64,000 nucleotides of DNA from Bythopirellula goksoeyrii (GTDB lineage: Bacteria > Planctomycetota > Planctomycetia > Pirellulales > Lacipirellulaceae): NCBI RefSeq assembly GCF_008065115.1, contig NZ_CP042913.1, positions 5,033,257 through 5,097,256 on the forward strand, written 5' to 3'. The position numbers and the translations under genes are program-made. Below the pieces are notes generated by a model. That model was given only the letters and a program-made list of their open reading frames with translations. It made no database searches and was not told the DNA's origin. This document shows positions 19,790-29,169 of this stretch, one piece after another (the first letter of the stretch is position 1; each line of letters starts with the position of its first letter).

Positions 19790-21349
19790 ATGTTGCAACT
19801 TAAAGAGACTAATTCGGCGGAAACCGAAGAATTGACTATCTTGGTGCATGGCACCTTCGCTGCCGACAAATCCAACACGGGGAACAAGTGGTGGCAGTCG
19901 GGAAGCTCGCATGCAGTCGAGTTGCAGAGCAGACTTCCTGGGCATGTTCGCGTTGCAAAAGACTCTGAAGTCTTTCATTGGTCCGGAGAGAATGGCGAAA
20001 GGGCTCGCAGCAAGGCAGCTGCCCAACTCTTGAAACATCTCCAACCACTGGAAAAGGCAAAGAAACCGTATCACCTGGTCGGACATAGTCATGGCGGGTC
20101 AGTCATTTGGAACACCTTGCGGTTGGCAACTCTCACGGGACATCCCCTACGCAATCTCCGCAGCTGGACAACGGTTGGGACTCCCTTCCTGCACCAGAAA
20201 GGTCGTGGATTCTGGCATCTCGCCAACCTGATGTGCGCAGTTCTTGGCCTACTTCTTCTGCGACCTGTTTTCAACGCAGGGCACCGATTCGCAACCCTAA
20301 TTTGGGACGCCTACTCTGGCGAAGATGCTGTCCTGACACTCTTGCCAGACGAGCAATTAGGGTATATCGCCGTCATACGAGCCCCATTTTTAGCAATCGG
20401 TGAATGGCTTGGCTTATCCGTTGAGCGAAATGCGCAAGGAATTCATTTGGGGAGCTTCAATCCGGCTGGCGACCTTTCATTTTTTGAATACCTCTACTCG
20501 ACAAGAGAAGGGATTATTCTGGTGGTCCTCACAAGCTTCTGTTTCTATTTGTGTTTTCACTTGGCAATGATGTGCTTTCGCCCGGTGCTCGAATCACTCA
20601 GGGTTCGCGCCGACACGCGATTAGAGCGAAATGCGTTTCGGCATTATGGCTCCCGTTGGCTGGGACTTTGGTCCCCGGACGACGAAGCAATCAATGGCCT
20701 CCGTGCCACGCTTGACCTCTCCTGCACCTTTGTGAAGCAACTCGCTCCCAGGGAACGCGTTTACTTCACCGACAACATCTCGATTCTTTCTCGACCCTAC
20801 TATTGGTTGCTGGCACCCTTGTTTAATAGGGTATTTCGTCCTGTGTTCGATTCGATGGTAAAGGGAGTGGTAATACGCTCCGCTCAAGGGAATGATCGCC
20901 CCTCAGCTCAGGTAATTGCTGTGCTCCCGACTCCGGTATTGAAAGGCCATCATGCCCCTGCTCTGCCGGAGTATCTCCGCAGAAAGATCCTTCTGGAGTC
21001 TGACCGGCATGCAGGCCGGATCGTACCCAGATTTCGTCAGCTCTTGGGTTGCCCCTCGTTCACCTCCGGTTTGGAGAGCTTTTCCACCCATTTGTCAGGC
21101 AAGGAACTAGTGCACACTTCCTATCTTGATCACGGCGAGGTGCTCGACCTCATCGCCCTGAATATTGCCTCCGAGACACATGTGCGAAACGTACCCTCAT
21201 TGGAGAAGATTGAAGATAGTCCACTTGTCAGATGGTTCCTCGACTTCAAGTCGCCGCTCGCTCAACGAGAGACTCAGCCGGACTTTGACAATGTTGACTT
21301 TGATTCAGATCGAGAACTTTTTCCTTCTCACAGGAACGAAGCAGCCTAG
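19790..21349 (+). CDS. Alpha/beta-hydrolase fold protein with membrane segments
   Basis: The N-terminal 120 residues show an alpha/beta hydrolase: ELTILVHGTFAAD (oxyanion region) near residue 15 and the nucleophile elbow GHSHGGS near residue 98. Two hydrophobic segments follow (ANLMCAVLGLLLLRPVF near 147 and GIILVVLTSFCFYLCFHLAM near 245), so the enzyme is probably membrane-attached. The C-terminal half is not recognised. Lipase or esterase activity on a membrane-side substrate is an inference. It may share transcription with the MscS gene 54 bases upstream. Confidence 0.65.
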   Translation: MLQLKETNSAETEELTILVHGTFAADKSNTGNKWWQSGSSHAVELQSRLPGHVRVAKDSEVFHWSGENGERARSKAAAQLLKHLQPLEKAKKPYHLVGHSHGGSVIWNTLRLATLTGHPLRNLRSWTTVGTPFLHQKGRGFWHLANLMCAVLGLLLLRPVFNAGHRFATLIWDAYSGEDAVLTLLPDEQLGYIAVIRAPFLAIGEWLGLSVERNAQGIHLGSFNPAGDLSFFEYLYSTREGIILVVLTSFCFYLCFHLAMMCFRPVLESLRVRADTRLERNAFRHYGSRWLGLWSPDDEAINGLRATLDLSCTFVKQLAPRERVYFTDNISILSRPYYWLLAPLFNRVFRPVFDSMVKGVVIRSAQGNDRPSAQVIAVLPTPVLKGHHAPALPEYLRRKILLESDRHAGRIVPRFRQLLGCPSFTSGLESFSTHLSGKELVHTSYLDHGEVLDLIALNIASETHVRNVPSLEKIEDSPLVRWFLDFKSPLAQRETQPDFDNVDFDSDRELFPSHRNEAA

Positions 21350-21527
21350 CGCCAATTGCAACATTTGACCGTTGATTAGAGCTCTTATTCGGATAAACTG
21401 ATGTGAGAATTGGCGACGCAAACCGCATAGCCATTCGCTGTTCATTGGTGAGCACTTTCCCTTTCATTGCCAAACCAAGTTATTTGGCGGAAAGTGCGAT
21501 TCAAATCTCCGCAAAGGAACATGATCG

Positions 21528-22934
21528 ATGGCGTTCATCCACGACGATTTCTTACTACAAACCGATACCGCTCGCCGTCTTTACCATGGATTTGCTGCCG
21601 GGGAGCCGATTCTTGATTACCACACCCACTTGCCTCCCGATCAGATTGCGGCGAATTACCGATTTGCCGATCTAGCGGAGATGTGGCTTGCGGGAGATCA
21701 CTACAAATGGCGAGCCATGCGTGCCAACGGCGTCGTGGAAGATTTCTGCACGGGCAGCGCGGATCCCTACGACAAATTCCTCGCCTGGGCCAAGACGGTT
21801 CCGCATACTTTGCGAAACCCGCTTTATCACTGGACCCACATGGAACTCAAACGCTACTTCGGAATCGACGAGCTACTCAATGAAGAAACGGCCCCCCAGA
21901 TTTGGGAGCGGGCCAACGAGCAAATTCAACAAAGCGACGAACTAACGATCCACGGAGTATTCCAGAAATTCAAGGTCCGCACCGTTTGCACCACCGACGA
22001 CCCTACCGATGACTTGGCCGACCACCGCAAGATCGCTGCCAGCGATCTCGTGACGGGTGTGTTCCCCACTTTTCGCCCCGACCGCGTTTTGGAGATCGAT
22101 CAGACCGAGCAGTTCAACGCTTGGGTCGATAAACTCGCCAAGGCGAGCGAGGTGAATATCTCCTCGTTTACCGACCTGCTAATCGCCCTTCAGCAACGGC
22201 ACACGTTTTTCCATGAGGTAGGCTGCCGGCTCTCCGACCATGGACTCAGTCATGCCTATGCCGACTTTTGCGACGAACAGACCGCTGCCGCAATTTTCGA
22301 CAAAGCCCGCGCAGGCAAAAATGTAAGCCCCGCCGAACAGAACCAGTTCGCCACGAATCTCATGCTGCACGTCGGCCGCTGGAATTTTGAACGTGGCTGG
22401 ACGATGCAACTCCATCTCGGTGCCCTGCGCAACGCCAACGCCGGACTCATGGAAAAACTTGGAAGAGACGTCGGTGGCGACTCGATCGGCGATTGGCACC
22501 AGGCTGAACCCCTTTCGCGATTCTTGGGACGCCTCGATAGCGAGCAATCGCTTCCCAAAACAATCGTGTATAACCTCAACCCAGCCGACAACTACATGAT
22601 CGCCACGATGATCGGCAATTTCCAAGATGGCTCGGTGGTCGGCAAGATTCAGATGGGCTCGGGCTGGTGGTTCTTAGACCAATGGGAGGCGATGCAGTGG
22701 CAGATGAATGCCCTCTCGAACCAAGGGCTTCTATCGCGTTTCGTTGGCATGCTGACCGACTCTCGATCGTTTCTCTCCTACCCGCGCCACGAGTATTTCC
22801 GCCGTTGCCTGTGCGATCTGCTAGGCACCGATGTCGAGCGCGGTGCGATACCCGACGACGATTCACTCCTGGGCCCCATGATCCGCAACATCTGCTACGG
22901 CAACGCAAAAGATTACTTGGGGTTGGGTCTTTAG
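21528..22934 (+). CDS. uxaC: Glucuronate isomerase
   Basis: At 468 residues this is the usual length for UxaC, an amidohydrolase-superfamily enzyme that converts D-glucuronate to D-fructuronate (and galacturonate to tagaturonate). The metal-site HTH pair is in EPILDYHTHLPPDQIA near residue 27; the family segments VRTVCTTDDPTDDL, GWTMQLHLGALRNAN and SRFVGMLTDSRSFLSYPRHEYFRR (split here at SRSFLSYPRHEYF) are present. AAGGA lies 11-12 bases ahead of the ATG. An eda gene for the later step of uronate breakdown lies 1.1 kb downstream, with a stress-protein gene between on the other strand. Confidence 0.95.
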   Translation: MAFIHDDFLLQTDTARRLYHGFAAGEPILDYHTHLPPDQIAANYRFADLAEMWLAGDHYKWRAMRANGVVEDFCTGSADPYDKFLAWAKTVPHTLRNPLYHWTHMELKRYFGIDELLNEETAPQIWERANEQIQQSDELTIHGVFQKFKVRTVCTTDDPTDDLADHRKIAASDLVTGVFPTFRPDRVLEIDQTEQFNAWVDKLAKASEVNISSFTDLLIALQQRHTFFHEVGCRLSDHGLSHAYADFCDEQTAAAIFDKARAGKNVSPAEQNQFATNLMLHVGRWNFERGWTMQLHLGALRNANAGLMEKLGRDVGGDSIGDWHQAEPLSRFLGRLDSEQSLPKTIVYNLNPADNYMIATMIGNFQDGSVVGKIQMGSGWWFLDQWEAMQWQMNALSNQGLLSRFVGMLTDSRSFLSYPRHEYFRRCLCDLLGTDVERGAIPDDDSLLGPMIRNICYGNAKDYLGLGL

Positions 22935-22950
22935 TCCACTATCTCTCCGC

Positions 22951-23014
22951 ATTTGAGCGGATCGGCGCTAGCCGCCGATTAACTCAAATCTCCGTCAGCC
23001 AGCGCCGATCCGCT
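22951..23014. repeat. Compound inverted repeat at convergent gene ends
   Basis: A perfect 14-base inverted pair (22956-22969 and 23001-23014) encloses a second, mutually exclusive hairpin: ATTTGAG (22951-22957) pairs with CTCAAAT (22983-22989) and ATCGGCG with CGCCGAT around CTAGC. It lies between the stops of uxaC and the universal stress gene. It may act as a bidirectional terminator or be a REP-like element; no T-run is present. Confidence 0.6.
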
Positions 23015-23841
23015 TACTGCGCCAAAAACAATGGCAATGACGAATTCCGCATCACATGCAAAGCCGTCTCGCCCAGAATGCGACGCAATAGCAGGCTTTT
23101 TGCACTATTGCCGAGCACAATCAAATCGGCACCCCAATCATACGCATAGGGTAGCAACGCTTCGATAGGGGGTTTGGCAACCCAATCCGTTTCAGGCTCG
23201 TAACCGTGAGCCCGGCAATACTGGGCAACCTCAGCAAGTCGCTCCGCACCAATCTCGCGATCATCATGAAAAGTGACGATCTTCATCTTCGCCTTTGGCC
23301 AAAGCCGTAGATGAGCAAACTGCTTGATTGTCTTGGCCGATTCCATTGAACCACTATAAGCAATTAGCACGTTATTGATCGGGCGATCCTTTTCGGCTAC
23401 GGCCAGCAACGGGCGAATACCCTCTTGAACAAGCTTGGCCAATTCATCGATAGGCTCGTCCACGACACCATGTTCAAAAAAACTTTGCAAACCGCAGATC
23501 ACAAGATCATGGTAGCGAGTAAGCGACACCAGGGCGGAGAGCGGGTCACCCGTTTCATTCTGTAAACGAAACGCGACACCTGCTTTTTCGCATGCCGCTG
23601 TGAAATATTCTTGTTCCTGCCGAATGATTTCTTTCGCCCGATCGATACGGCTATCTTTCAATTCGCGTGCTGCCTCACCAGCACCCATCGGAATCGGCCC
23701 CAAATCGTCCAGGCGATCGATGTCCAACAGGGTCAATCCCGTGAGTTCTGCATCGTGGGACTTGGCCAATTCGATAGCCTTAGCCGTCGCCGAGCGTGCA
23801 TATTCCAGGCTGCCTAATCCTACCAAAATGCGCTTCATCAT
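23014..23841 (-). CDS. Tandem-domain universal stress protein
   Basis: The 275-residue protein has two UspA folds. The first begins MMKRILVGLGSLEYARSATA; the second begins INNVLIAYSGSMESAKTI near residue 150 and ends with the ATP-binding pattern LGNSAKSLLLRRILGETALHV. The second domain therefore looks nucleotide-binding, the first degenerate. Tandem Usp proteins are thought to help cells survive energy or oxidative stress. It lies between two uronate genes on the opposite strand and has no obvious partner. Two adjacent ATGs could serve as start; GGAG lies 10 bases before the first. Confidence 0.85.
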   Translation of the reverse strand: MMKRILVGLGSLEYARSATAKAIELAKSHDAELTGLTLLDIDRLDDLGPIPMGAGEAARELKDSRIDRAKEIIRQEQEYFTAACEKAGVAFRLQNETGDPLSALVSLTRYHDLVICGLQSFFEHGVVDEPIDELAKLVQEGIRPLLAVAEKDRPINNVLIAYSGSMESAKTIKQFAHLRLWPKAKMKIVTFHDDREIGAERLAEVAQYCRAHGYEPETDWVAKPPIEALLPYAYDWGADLIVLGNSAKSLLLRRILGETALHVMRNSSLPLFLAQ

Positions 23842-24025
23842 TTGATTTCAACTCCGCTGATTCAAATATCGTGGGGCAGCCATTGCTCCTAGGTGCGTCG
23901 TCGTGGCGACTTGGCTGCTATGTCACACGCCTAAAAAGCCTACACCACGAAATTCTGGTGACAAGGATTCCCTCCTACGCTAGATTATAACAACTCGCCA
24001 CTATCACATACAGGAATGTCTCTTG

Positions 24026-24679
24026 ATGAATGTACCCCCAATTTTCGAGAAGCTTGAGTCCGCAGGCGTACTTGCGGTCGTAATACTGGACGATGCAGCC
24101 ACTGCTGTCCCCCTCGCCAAGGCGTTGTTGGCAGGCGGCGTGAATGCGATGGAGCTGACACTGCGGACCGACGCCGCACTAGACGCGCTCTCTGCCATCC
24201 GCCGTGAAGTTCCCGACATGTTGGTTGGTGCCGGTACAATTCTCAAACCGGAACAGGTTAGCCAGGTGTTCGACCGCGGGGCCTTGTTCGGCGTTTCGCC
24301 TGGTTTGAATGTTCGGGTTGTAGAAACTGCTCTTGAAAGCGGCTTGCCCTTTGCCCCAGGCATAGCGACACCCTCGGACATCGAAGCTGCGATTGAGTTG
24401 GGCTGCCGTCACTTGAAATTCTTCCCAGCTGAGACCCTGGGAGGACTGAGTTATCTACGAGCCATGTCTCCCCCCTACAACCATCTGGGCATCAAATATA
24501 TTCCACTCGGCGGCGTTGGAGCAGGAAATCTGGCTCAGTACATTGTCGATCCTCTGATCGCATGCGTTGGCGGTTCTTGGCTTACTCCAGCGGACAAGAT
24601 TGCTGCCAAAGACTGGAAAGCAATCGAAGAACTCGCCAGTCAAGCACGCACGACGATCGACACAGCCCGTAGCAAGTAG
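24026..24679 (+). CDS. eda: KDPG/KHG aldolase
   Basis: The 217-residue protein is a class I aldolase of the Eda family, which splits 2-keto-3-deoxy-6-phosphogluconate to pyruvate and glyceraldehyde 3-phosphate. The Schiff-base Lys is K131 in HLKFFPAE and the proton-relay Glu is E43 in AMELTLRT; PGIATPSD and IPLGGVGAGN complete the family pattern. AGGA precedes the ATG by 10 bases; a TTG one codon upstream is a less likely start. With uxaC it supports uronate catabolism, but no dehydratase or KDG kinase gene is in the window. Confidence 0.9.
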   Translation: MNVPPIFEKLESAGVLAVVILDDAATAVPLAKALLAGGVNAMELTLRTDAALDALSAIRREVPDMLVGAGTILKPEQVSQVFDRGALFGVSPGLNVRVVETALESGLPFAPGIATPSDIEAAIELGCRHLKFFPAETLGGLSYLRAMSPPYNHLGIKYIPLGGVGAGNLAQYIVDPLIACVGGSWLTPADKIAAKDWKAIEELASQARTTIDTARSK

Positions 24680-24681
24680 CG

Positions 24682-25398
24682 TCACTTGGCGGGCAAGCGA
24701 GCTTCGGCGGGCATTGGCGTTACTTCCATGCCGCGCAATTTGAAATCATCAAAATTGCCGTTGTCGTCAAACGTGCCGATCCCCACACGGCCCCACGAAA
24801 ACTTCTTGTTGTTGGCGGTCATCACGGGCTCGTTCATGTCGTCGAAATAGACAGCCATTTCGCCCGTTTCGGTGTTGCGAGCTACTTTCAGCTCGTGCCA
24901 ATCACGGCTCCAAGGCGTGCCCTTTGATTCTTTCTCGGTTATCGCCTTCCGGTCGGCACCGTCGACGATGAATATCTGGCACGAGTGAGGATCGGGTACC
25001 GCTCCCAAATGGACATAGTAAAAATGTGCCGGGTCTTGATATCCCCAGAAGATACACAAATCCCGATGGCCACCTGCATCGTAGTTGGTATTCTGTCCTC
25101 GCACGGTGAGCACAAAATCTCCAACAGCTGTTTCCTTCAATAATGCGATATTCCAAGGGCTCCGGTGGGGCGGCTTGTATTCACTGCCCCCCCGTGAACG
25201 GAGCACAGAGTTTTCGTCTGGGTTTTCCACCTGAATGACTTCCCATGTCTGCGGACCACTTTCTGGGTCGGACGTTTCCCACAAGGACATCCCTTCCTCA
25301 AAGGAGTCTTGGACCAATAGCGGCAGTTCCTCTGCCTGGCAACACGTGATCACGAAGTAGCAGAATAGATTCACAACGAGAATTAAAAGATTTCGCAT
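24682..25398 (-). CDS. Secreted jelly-roll-like protein
   Basis: A signal peptide (MRNLLILVVNLFCYFVITCC) precedes ~215 residues of beta-rich sequence with LamG/DUF1080-like landmarks: FVLTVRGQNTNYDAGGHRDL, FYYVHLG, DWHELKVARNTETGEMAVYF and WGRVGIGTFDDNGNFDDF. Such folds bind or act on polysaccharides. It ends two bases from the eda stop in a convergent arrangement. A single Cys pair at the end of the signal region could be a lipobox-like site, but the context is weak. Confidence 0.65.
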   Translation of the reverse strand: MRNLLILVVNLFCYFVITCCQAEELPLLVQDSFEEGMSLWETSDPESGPQTWEVIQVENPDENSVLRSRGGSEYKPPHRSPWNIALLKETAVGDFVLTVRGQNTNYDAGGHRDLCIFWGYQDPAHFYYVHLGAVPDPHSCQIFIVDGADRKAITEKESKGTPWSRDWHELKVARNTETGEMAVYFDDMNEPVMTANNKKFSWGRVGIGTFDDNGNFDDFKLRGMEVTPMPAEARLPAK

Positions 25399-25774
25399 GG
25401 GTTCTCCTGAAATAGCGATGGTGACAAGTTCCCATTAGAAGTCCCTGCAGAGTAAGGAACAACCCCCACCGAAGTTCGTTAATTGTTGCCACAGAATTCG
25501 GTAAAATGATACAACTTGATTCCGAGAGAACTGAGGCCACCGAGTTTGTGGTTCACGACTGGAGCGATCAAGGATCTGACAGCCACAAGAAACACAAAAC
25601 ACACGAAAAGAAAAGTATTGGACAGCCCGATTAAGTCCCTAGGTTTTTGTGCCTTTTTGTGTTTCTTGTGGCATTCATCTTCAACCATTTCTGTTATCTC
25701 TGTTGCCTCCTGTTCACAGATTAATCGTAATCACATACTCTGCCTAACACCAAACAACCTAGCCAACGCAACCT
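25399..25774. other. Intergenic region carrying an inverted repeat
   Basis: This 376-base stretch lies between divergent genes and should hold both promoters. Its middle is taken up by the inverted repeat at 25582-25672. I see no gene in it. Confidence 0.4.
25582..25672. repeat. Inverted repeat, CACAAGAAACACAAA family (family 2)
   Basis: Left arm 25582-25610 and right arm 25644-25672 are inverted copies with a core of GCCACAAGAAACACAAA. Both strands give frames that translate to basic, Lys/His-rich peptides, a known source of false genes. It resembles dispersed repeats common in planctomycete and other environmental genomes. Confidence 0.6.
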
Positions 25775-27265
25775 ATGCACAGCAAAATATCTCCATTGCG
25801 AATACGTACGGCAAACGATAATGCAATCCAGCCGCAAGGCCAATTCGTGCTCTATTGGATGATTGCCAATCGCCGCACGCGATGGAACTTTAGCCTGCAA
25901 CGAGCCGTCGAATGGGCGCAGGATTTGGACAAACCACTGGTCATTCTCGAAGCCTTGCGCTGCGACTACCGCTGGGCTAGCGACCGTTTGCATCGCTTTG
26001 TGATCCAAGGAATGATCGACAACGCTGCGGCTCTGCGTAAGGATCCTGTTAGCTACCTCCCCTATTTAGAACGACAACCTGGCGACGGCTCCGGTTTCCT
26101 TGCCCGGCTCGCGCGCGAGGCTTGTGTCGTTGTTGCAGATGATTTCCCCTGCTTCTTCTTGCCGAGGATGATCTCGGTAGCCTCGAAACAGATTCCTTGT
26201 CGATTCGAGCTGGTGGATTCCAACGGCCTGCTCCCGATGCGGGCAACCGACAAGGTATTCTTGCGCGCCTACGATTTTCGTCGCTACTTGCAGAAAGAAT
26301 TAAAGCCCCATCTGTTTGAACTCCCCGCTGCCGATCCTCTGACGAAAGTGAGACTTCCGAAGCTCGAAACAATGCCAAGCGAGATCACCAAGCGTTGGCC
26401 AACCGAAGATGAGGAGATTCTAAGAGAGCTCGTCAACAATCTCGACGAATTTCCGATCGACCACTCCGTTGGGCCGGCACTTTTTGACGGAGGTCAACAA
26501 GCAGCAACTCACCAGCTGAACGAGTTTCTCAACAAGCGACTTGTGCACTATGCCGACTCCCGCAATCAGCCGCAACAGGAAGTCGCCAGTGGGCTCTCCC
26601 CCTACTTACACTTTGGCCACATCTCAGCCCATGAAGTGTTCGCCGCCACGATGAATCACGAAAAATGGACTCCTGATAAACTTGCCGCCAAGGCCACTGG
26701 CAGTTCCACCGGTTGGTGGGGAGTGAGCGAGACAGCTGAGTCCTTTCTCGATGAGCTGATCACCTGGCGCGAGCTGGGGTACAACATGTGCTCGAAGCGA
26801 GACGATTACGCCCGCTATTCCTCGCTCCCCGACTGGGCGCAAGCCACCCTTGCCGAACATGCCGACGACCCGCGCGAGCATGTCTATTCACTTGATGAAT
26901 TCGAATCGGCCCACACCCACGACGAACTCTGGAACGCCGCCCAACGGCAACTAGTGCGCGAGGGCCGTATGCACAACTATCTCCGCATGCTTTGGGGCAA
27001 GAAAATCCTCGAATGGTCCCCTACCCCACAAGACGCCCTCGCGGTGATGATCGAGCTGAACAATAAATACGCCGTCGACGGCCGCAACCCCAACAGCTAC
27101 AGCGGCATCTTCTGGGTCCTAGGCCGCTACGACAGAGCCTGGGGCCCCGAACGCCCCATCTTCGGCAAGATCCGATATATGTCGAGTGAGAACACGGCCC
27201 GCAAAGTAAAAGTGAAAGAGTATATTAAAAAGTATGGGCCTAATGGGCAGCAAGACTTGTTCTGA
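25775..27265 (+). CDS. Class II CPD photolyase
   Basis: The 496-residue protein matches class II deoxyribodipyrimidine photolyases, which use reduced FAD and blue light to split cyclobutane pyrimidine dimers. Class II marks are FVLYWMIANRRTRWN near residue 25, GLSPYLHFGHISAHEV near 275, FLDELITWRELGYN near 325, and the C-terminal NPNSYSGIFW, GRYDRAWG, ERPIFGKIRYM. Length is normal for the class. No clear ribosome site precedes the ATG. A DUF1295 gene follows after 26 bases on the same strand, and the lipid-modification operon faces it, so repair and membrane changes may form one light-stress response. Confidence 0.9.
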   Translation: MHSKISPLRIRTANDNAIQPQGQFVLYWMIANRRTRWNFSLQRAVEWAQDLDKPLVILEALRCDYRWASDRLHRFVIQGMIDNAAALRKDPVSYLPYLERQPGDGSGFLARLAREACVVVADDFPCFFLPRMISVASKQIPCRFELVDSNGLLPMRATDKVFLRAYDFRRYLQKELKPHLFELPAADPLTKVRLPKLETMPSEITKRWPTEDEEILRELVNNLDEFPIDHSVGPALFDGGQQAATHQLNEFLNKRLVHYADSRNQPQQEVASGLSPYLHFGHISAHEVFAATMNHEKWTPDKLAAKATGSSTGWWGVSETAESFLDELITWRELGYNMCSKRDDYARYSSLPDWAQATLAEHADDPREHVYSLDEFESAHTHDELWNAAQRQLVREGRMHNYLRMLWGKKILEWSPTPQDALAVMIELNNKYAVDGRNPNSYSGIFWVLGRYDRAWGPERPIFGKIRYMSSENTARKVKVKEYIKKYGPNGQQDLF

Positions 27266-27291
27266 ATCTCTAACACAGCGCCTCACCGACT

Positions 27292-28065
27292 ATGATCACT
27301 GCTCCTACTATCCTGAGTTCAAATCTAGTTCTCATCGGTTGCATATTTGTCTTTCTCTGGCTGGTGAGTCTCAAGCTTCGCGATGCAAGTATTGTCGATC
27401 CTTGTTGGGGTGCCGGATTTGTGATTATCGCCTGGGCAACCTATGCACAGTTGGATCTGCCAAGCCAACGCGCGAGTCTGTTGATCGTGCTGATAACGAT
27501 TTGGGGACTTCGATTGTCCCTCTATTTGTTTTGGCGTAATTGGGCAACTGGCGAGGATCGTCGTTATCGTGCGATGCGTGAGAAACACGGAAGAAGCTTT
27601 TGGTGGGTCAGCTTGTTTACCGTCTTTCTACTGCAAGCCGTGCTGATGTGGTTTATCTCCTGGCCAGTCCAGTTAGGAATGCTGTTGAGTGAACCCTTGG
27701 GGGTACTCGATGTGATGGGGACACTGCTCTGCATGATAGGGATTGCCTTCGAAACAACTGGTGACTGGCAGTTGGCCCGCTTCAAACGCCTACCTGCCAA
27801 TAAGGGCAAAGTGCTCGATACGGGACTATGGCGTTATACCAGGCACCCCAACTATTTTGGCGACTTCTGTGTTTGGTGGGGTATCTACCTAATCGCCGTG
27901 GCGGGTGGGGCTTGGTGGACAATTGCAAGTCCTGTCGTGATGAGTTTCTTTCTGATGAAAGTCAGTGGGGTGGCACTTTTGGAAAGCACCATTGTCGAGC
28001 GACGGCCTGAGTACCAAGAGTACATCGAGAAAACCAACGCGTTTTTTCCCGGGCCACCTCATTAA
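27292..28065 (+). CDS. DUF1295 / steroid 5-alpha-reductase-like membrane protein
   Basis: The 257-residue protein has about six membrane helices and the family C-terminal signature LWRYTRHPNYFGDFCVWWG. Members of this family are NADPH-dependent reductases or methyltransferase-like enzymes acting on lipids. It follows the photolyase by 26 bases. Its TAA overlaps the TAA of the opposing methyltransferase gene, so the two converging operons have no room for a terminator between them. DUF1295 genes regularly accompany cyclopropane-synthase and DUF1365 genes, which supports a lipid-modifying role here. Confidence 0.85.
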   Translation: MITAPTILSSNLVLIGCIFVFLWLVSLKLRDASIVDPCWGAGFVIIAWATYAQLDLPSQRASLLIVLITIWGLRLSLYLFWRNWATGEDRRYRAMREKHGRSFWWVSLFTVFLLQAVLMWFISWPVQLGMLLSEPLGVLDVMGTLLCMIGIAFETTGDWQLARFKRLPANKGKVLDTGLWRYTRHPNYFGDFCVWWGIYLIAVAGGAWWTIASPVVMSFFLMKVSGVALLESTIVERRPEYQEYIEKTNAFFPGPPH

Positions 28066-29159
28066 GATGTTCTTATCGCAGGATGTCGCTCAGTGAGAAG
28101 CTGCAAACCCTCTTGATGATTGTGGCCCATCACATAGTGGGCTACGTACCACTGGTTTCCATTGTCAAAACGAAATAATTCGGAGCATGCCAGAAAAAAC
28201 ATGCGCCATCGCTGTAGCCGCAGTCTAGCGGTAGCTTGATCCGTCTCTTTCGTAAACAGCTTCAAGAGTTCGTTGTACACAGAATCAAGATTTTGCAGCC
28301 ATGCCTCGCAGGTTTGACTATAGTGCGTGCCATTCACATTCCATTGCCGCTCTACATAAAGATGTTCATCGTATTCATTGAGCAAACCTGCTGACGGCAT
28401 GATACCACCGGTGAAAAAATGCCGAGCCATCCAGTCACCGGGGGAATTGACCTCAAAGCAATAAGGAGTTTGATGATGGCAAAAGACATGTACAAAGAGC
28501 TTTCCTGTCGTAGTAAGCCAACCCGAAATCCGCTCCAACAGTATCGCATGATTGCGAAAGTGTTCAAACATTTCGACTGACAAGATGCGATCAAACAGAT
28601 CAGTCGATTCAAATTCAGCCACATTGCGGGTAAGAACTTGCAAGTTCGCAAGGCCTCGAGACTTGCTTTGGCTTTCGATGAACTTACGTTGGCTGTTTGA
28701 GTTCGACACGGCTACGACTTGCGATCGTGGAAAATGATCGGCTAACCACAAGGAAAGCGAGCCCCAGCCACAGCCCAATTCCAAGATACGCATGCCATCC
28801 TCGATGGCGGCGCGCTGGCAAGTCAACTTGAGCATCGCCTCCTCGGCTTGATCAAGTGTCGTCGCTGCAGATTCCCAGAAACCACAACTATACTTCATGT
28901 GTTTGCCAAGAATGTGGCGAAAGAACTCTGCGGGCACCTCGTAGTGCTGTTGATTGGCCTCGACGGCTGACTCCAGTAGTGGACTGTTTCGCATTCTGTC
29001 TGCGAAATCATGTGTAGCGTTGCTCTGGGAAGAGTTTCCCCGAGCAGATTGCCGAAGTCGTTGCCTTAACAATCCTTGGATTCCAAGTCGCACACAATTG
29101 TCCGGAAGCCAACCATCCTCAGCGAATTGAATGGCATAGGAAGTAAGTTTGCCCAGCAT
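28062..29159 (-). CDS. SAM-dependent methyltransferase of the cyclopropane-synthase superfamily
   Basis: The 365-residue protein has a class I methyltransferase fold with SAM motif I ILELGCGWGSLSLWLA near residue 122, the Cfa-like NQQHYEVPAEFFRHIL and MKYSCGFWE ahead of it, and ILSVEMFEHFRNH. It is more distant from true CFA synthases than the next-upstream gene, and may methylate rather than cyclopropanate the acyl chain. It starts 10 bases after the preceding Cfa-like gene and ends the five-gene operon. Confidence 0.85.
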   Translation of the reverse strand: MLGKLTSYAIQFAEDGWLPDNCVRLGIQGLLRQRLRQSARGNSSQSNATHDFADRMRNSPLLESAVEANQQHYEVPAEFFRHILGKHMKYSCGFWESAATTLDQAEEAMLKLTCQRAAIEDGMRILELGCGWGSLSLWLADHFPRSQVVAVSNSNSQRKFIESQSKSRGLANLQVLTRNVAEFESTDLFDRILSVEMFEHFRNHAILLERISGWLTTTGKLFVHVFCHHQTPYCFEVNSPGDWMARHFFTGGIMPSAGLLNEYDEHLYVERQWNVNGTHYSQTCEAWLQNLDSVYNELLKLFTKETDQATARLRLQRWRMFFLACSELFRFDNGNQWYVAHYVMGHNHQEGLQLLTERHPAIRTS

Positions 29160-29169
29160 TCTTTGATCC

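Noticed and set aside
22179-22625. Minus-strand frame inside uxaC
   Set aside because: Antisense shadow of glucuronate isomerase.
25479-25688. Lys/His-rich frame across the CACAAGAAACACAAA repeat
   Set aside because: Produced by the dispersed repeat; such peptides are a known annotation artefact.
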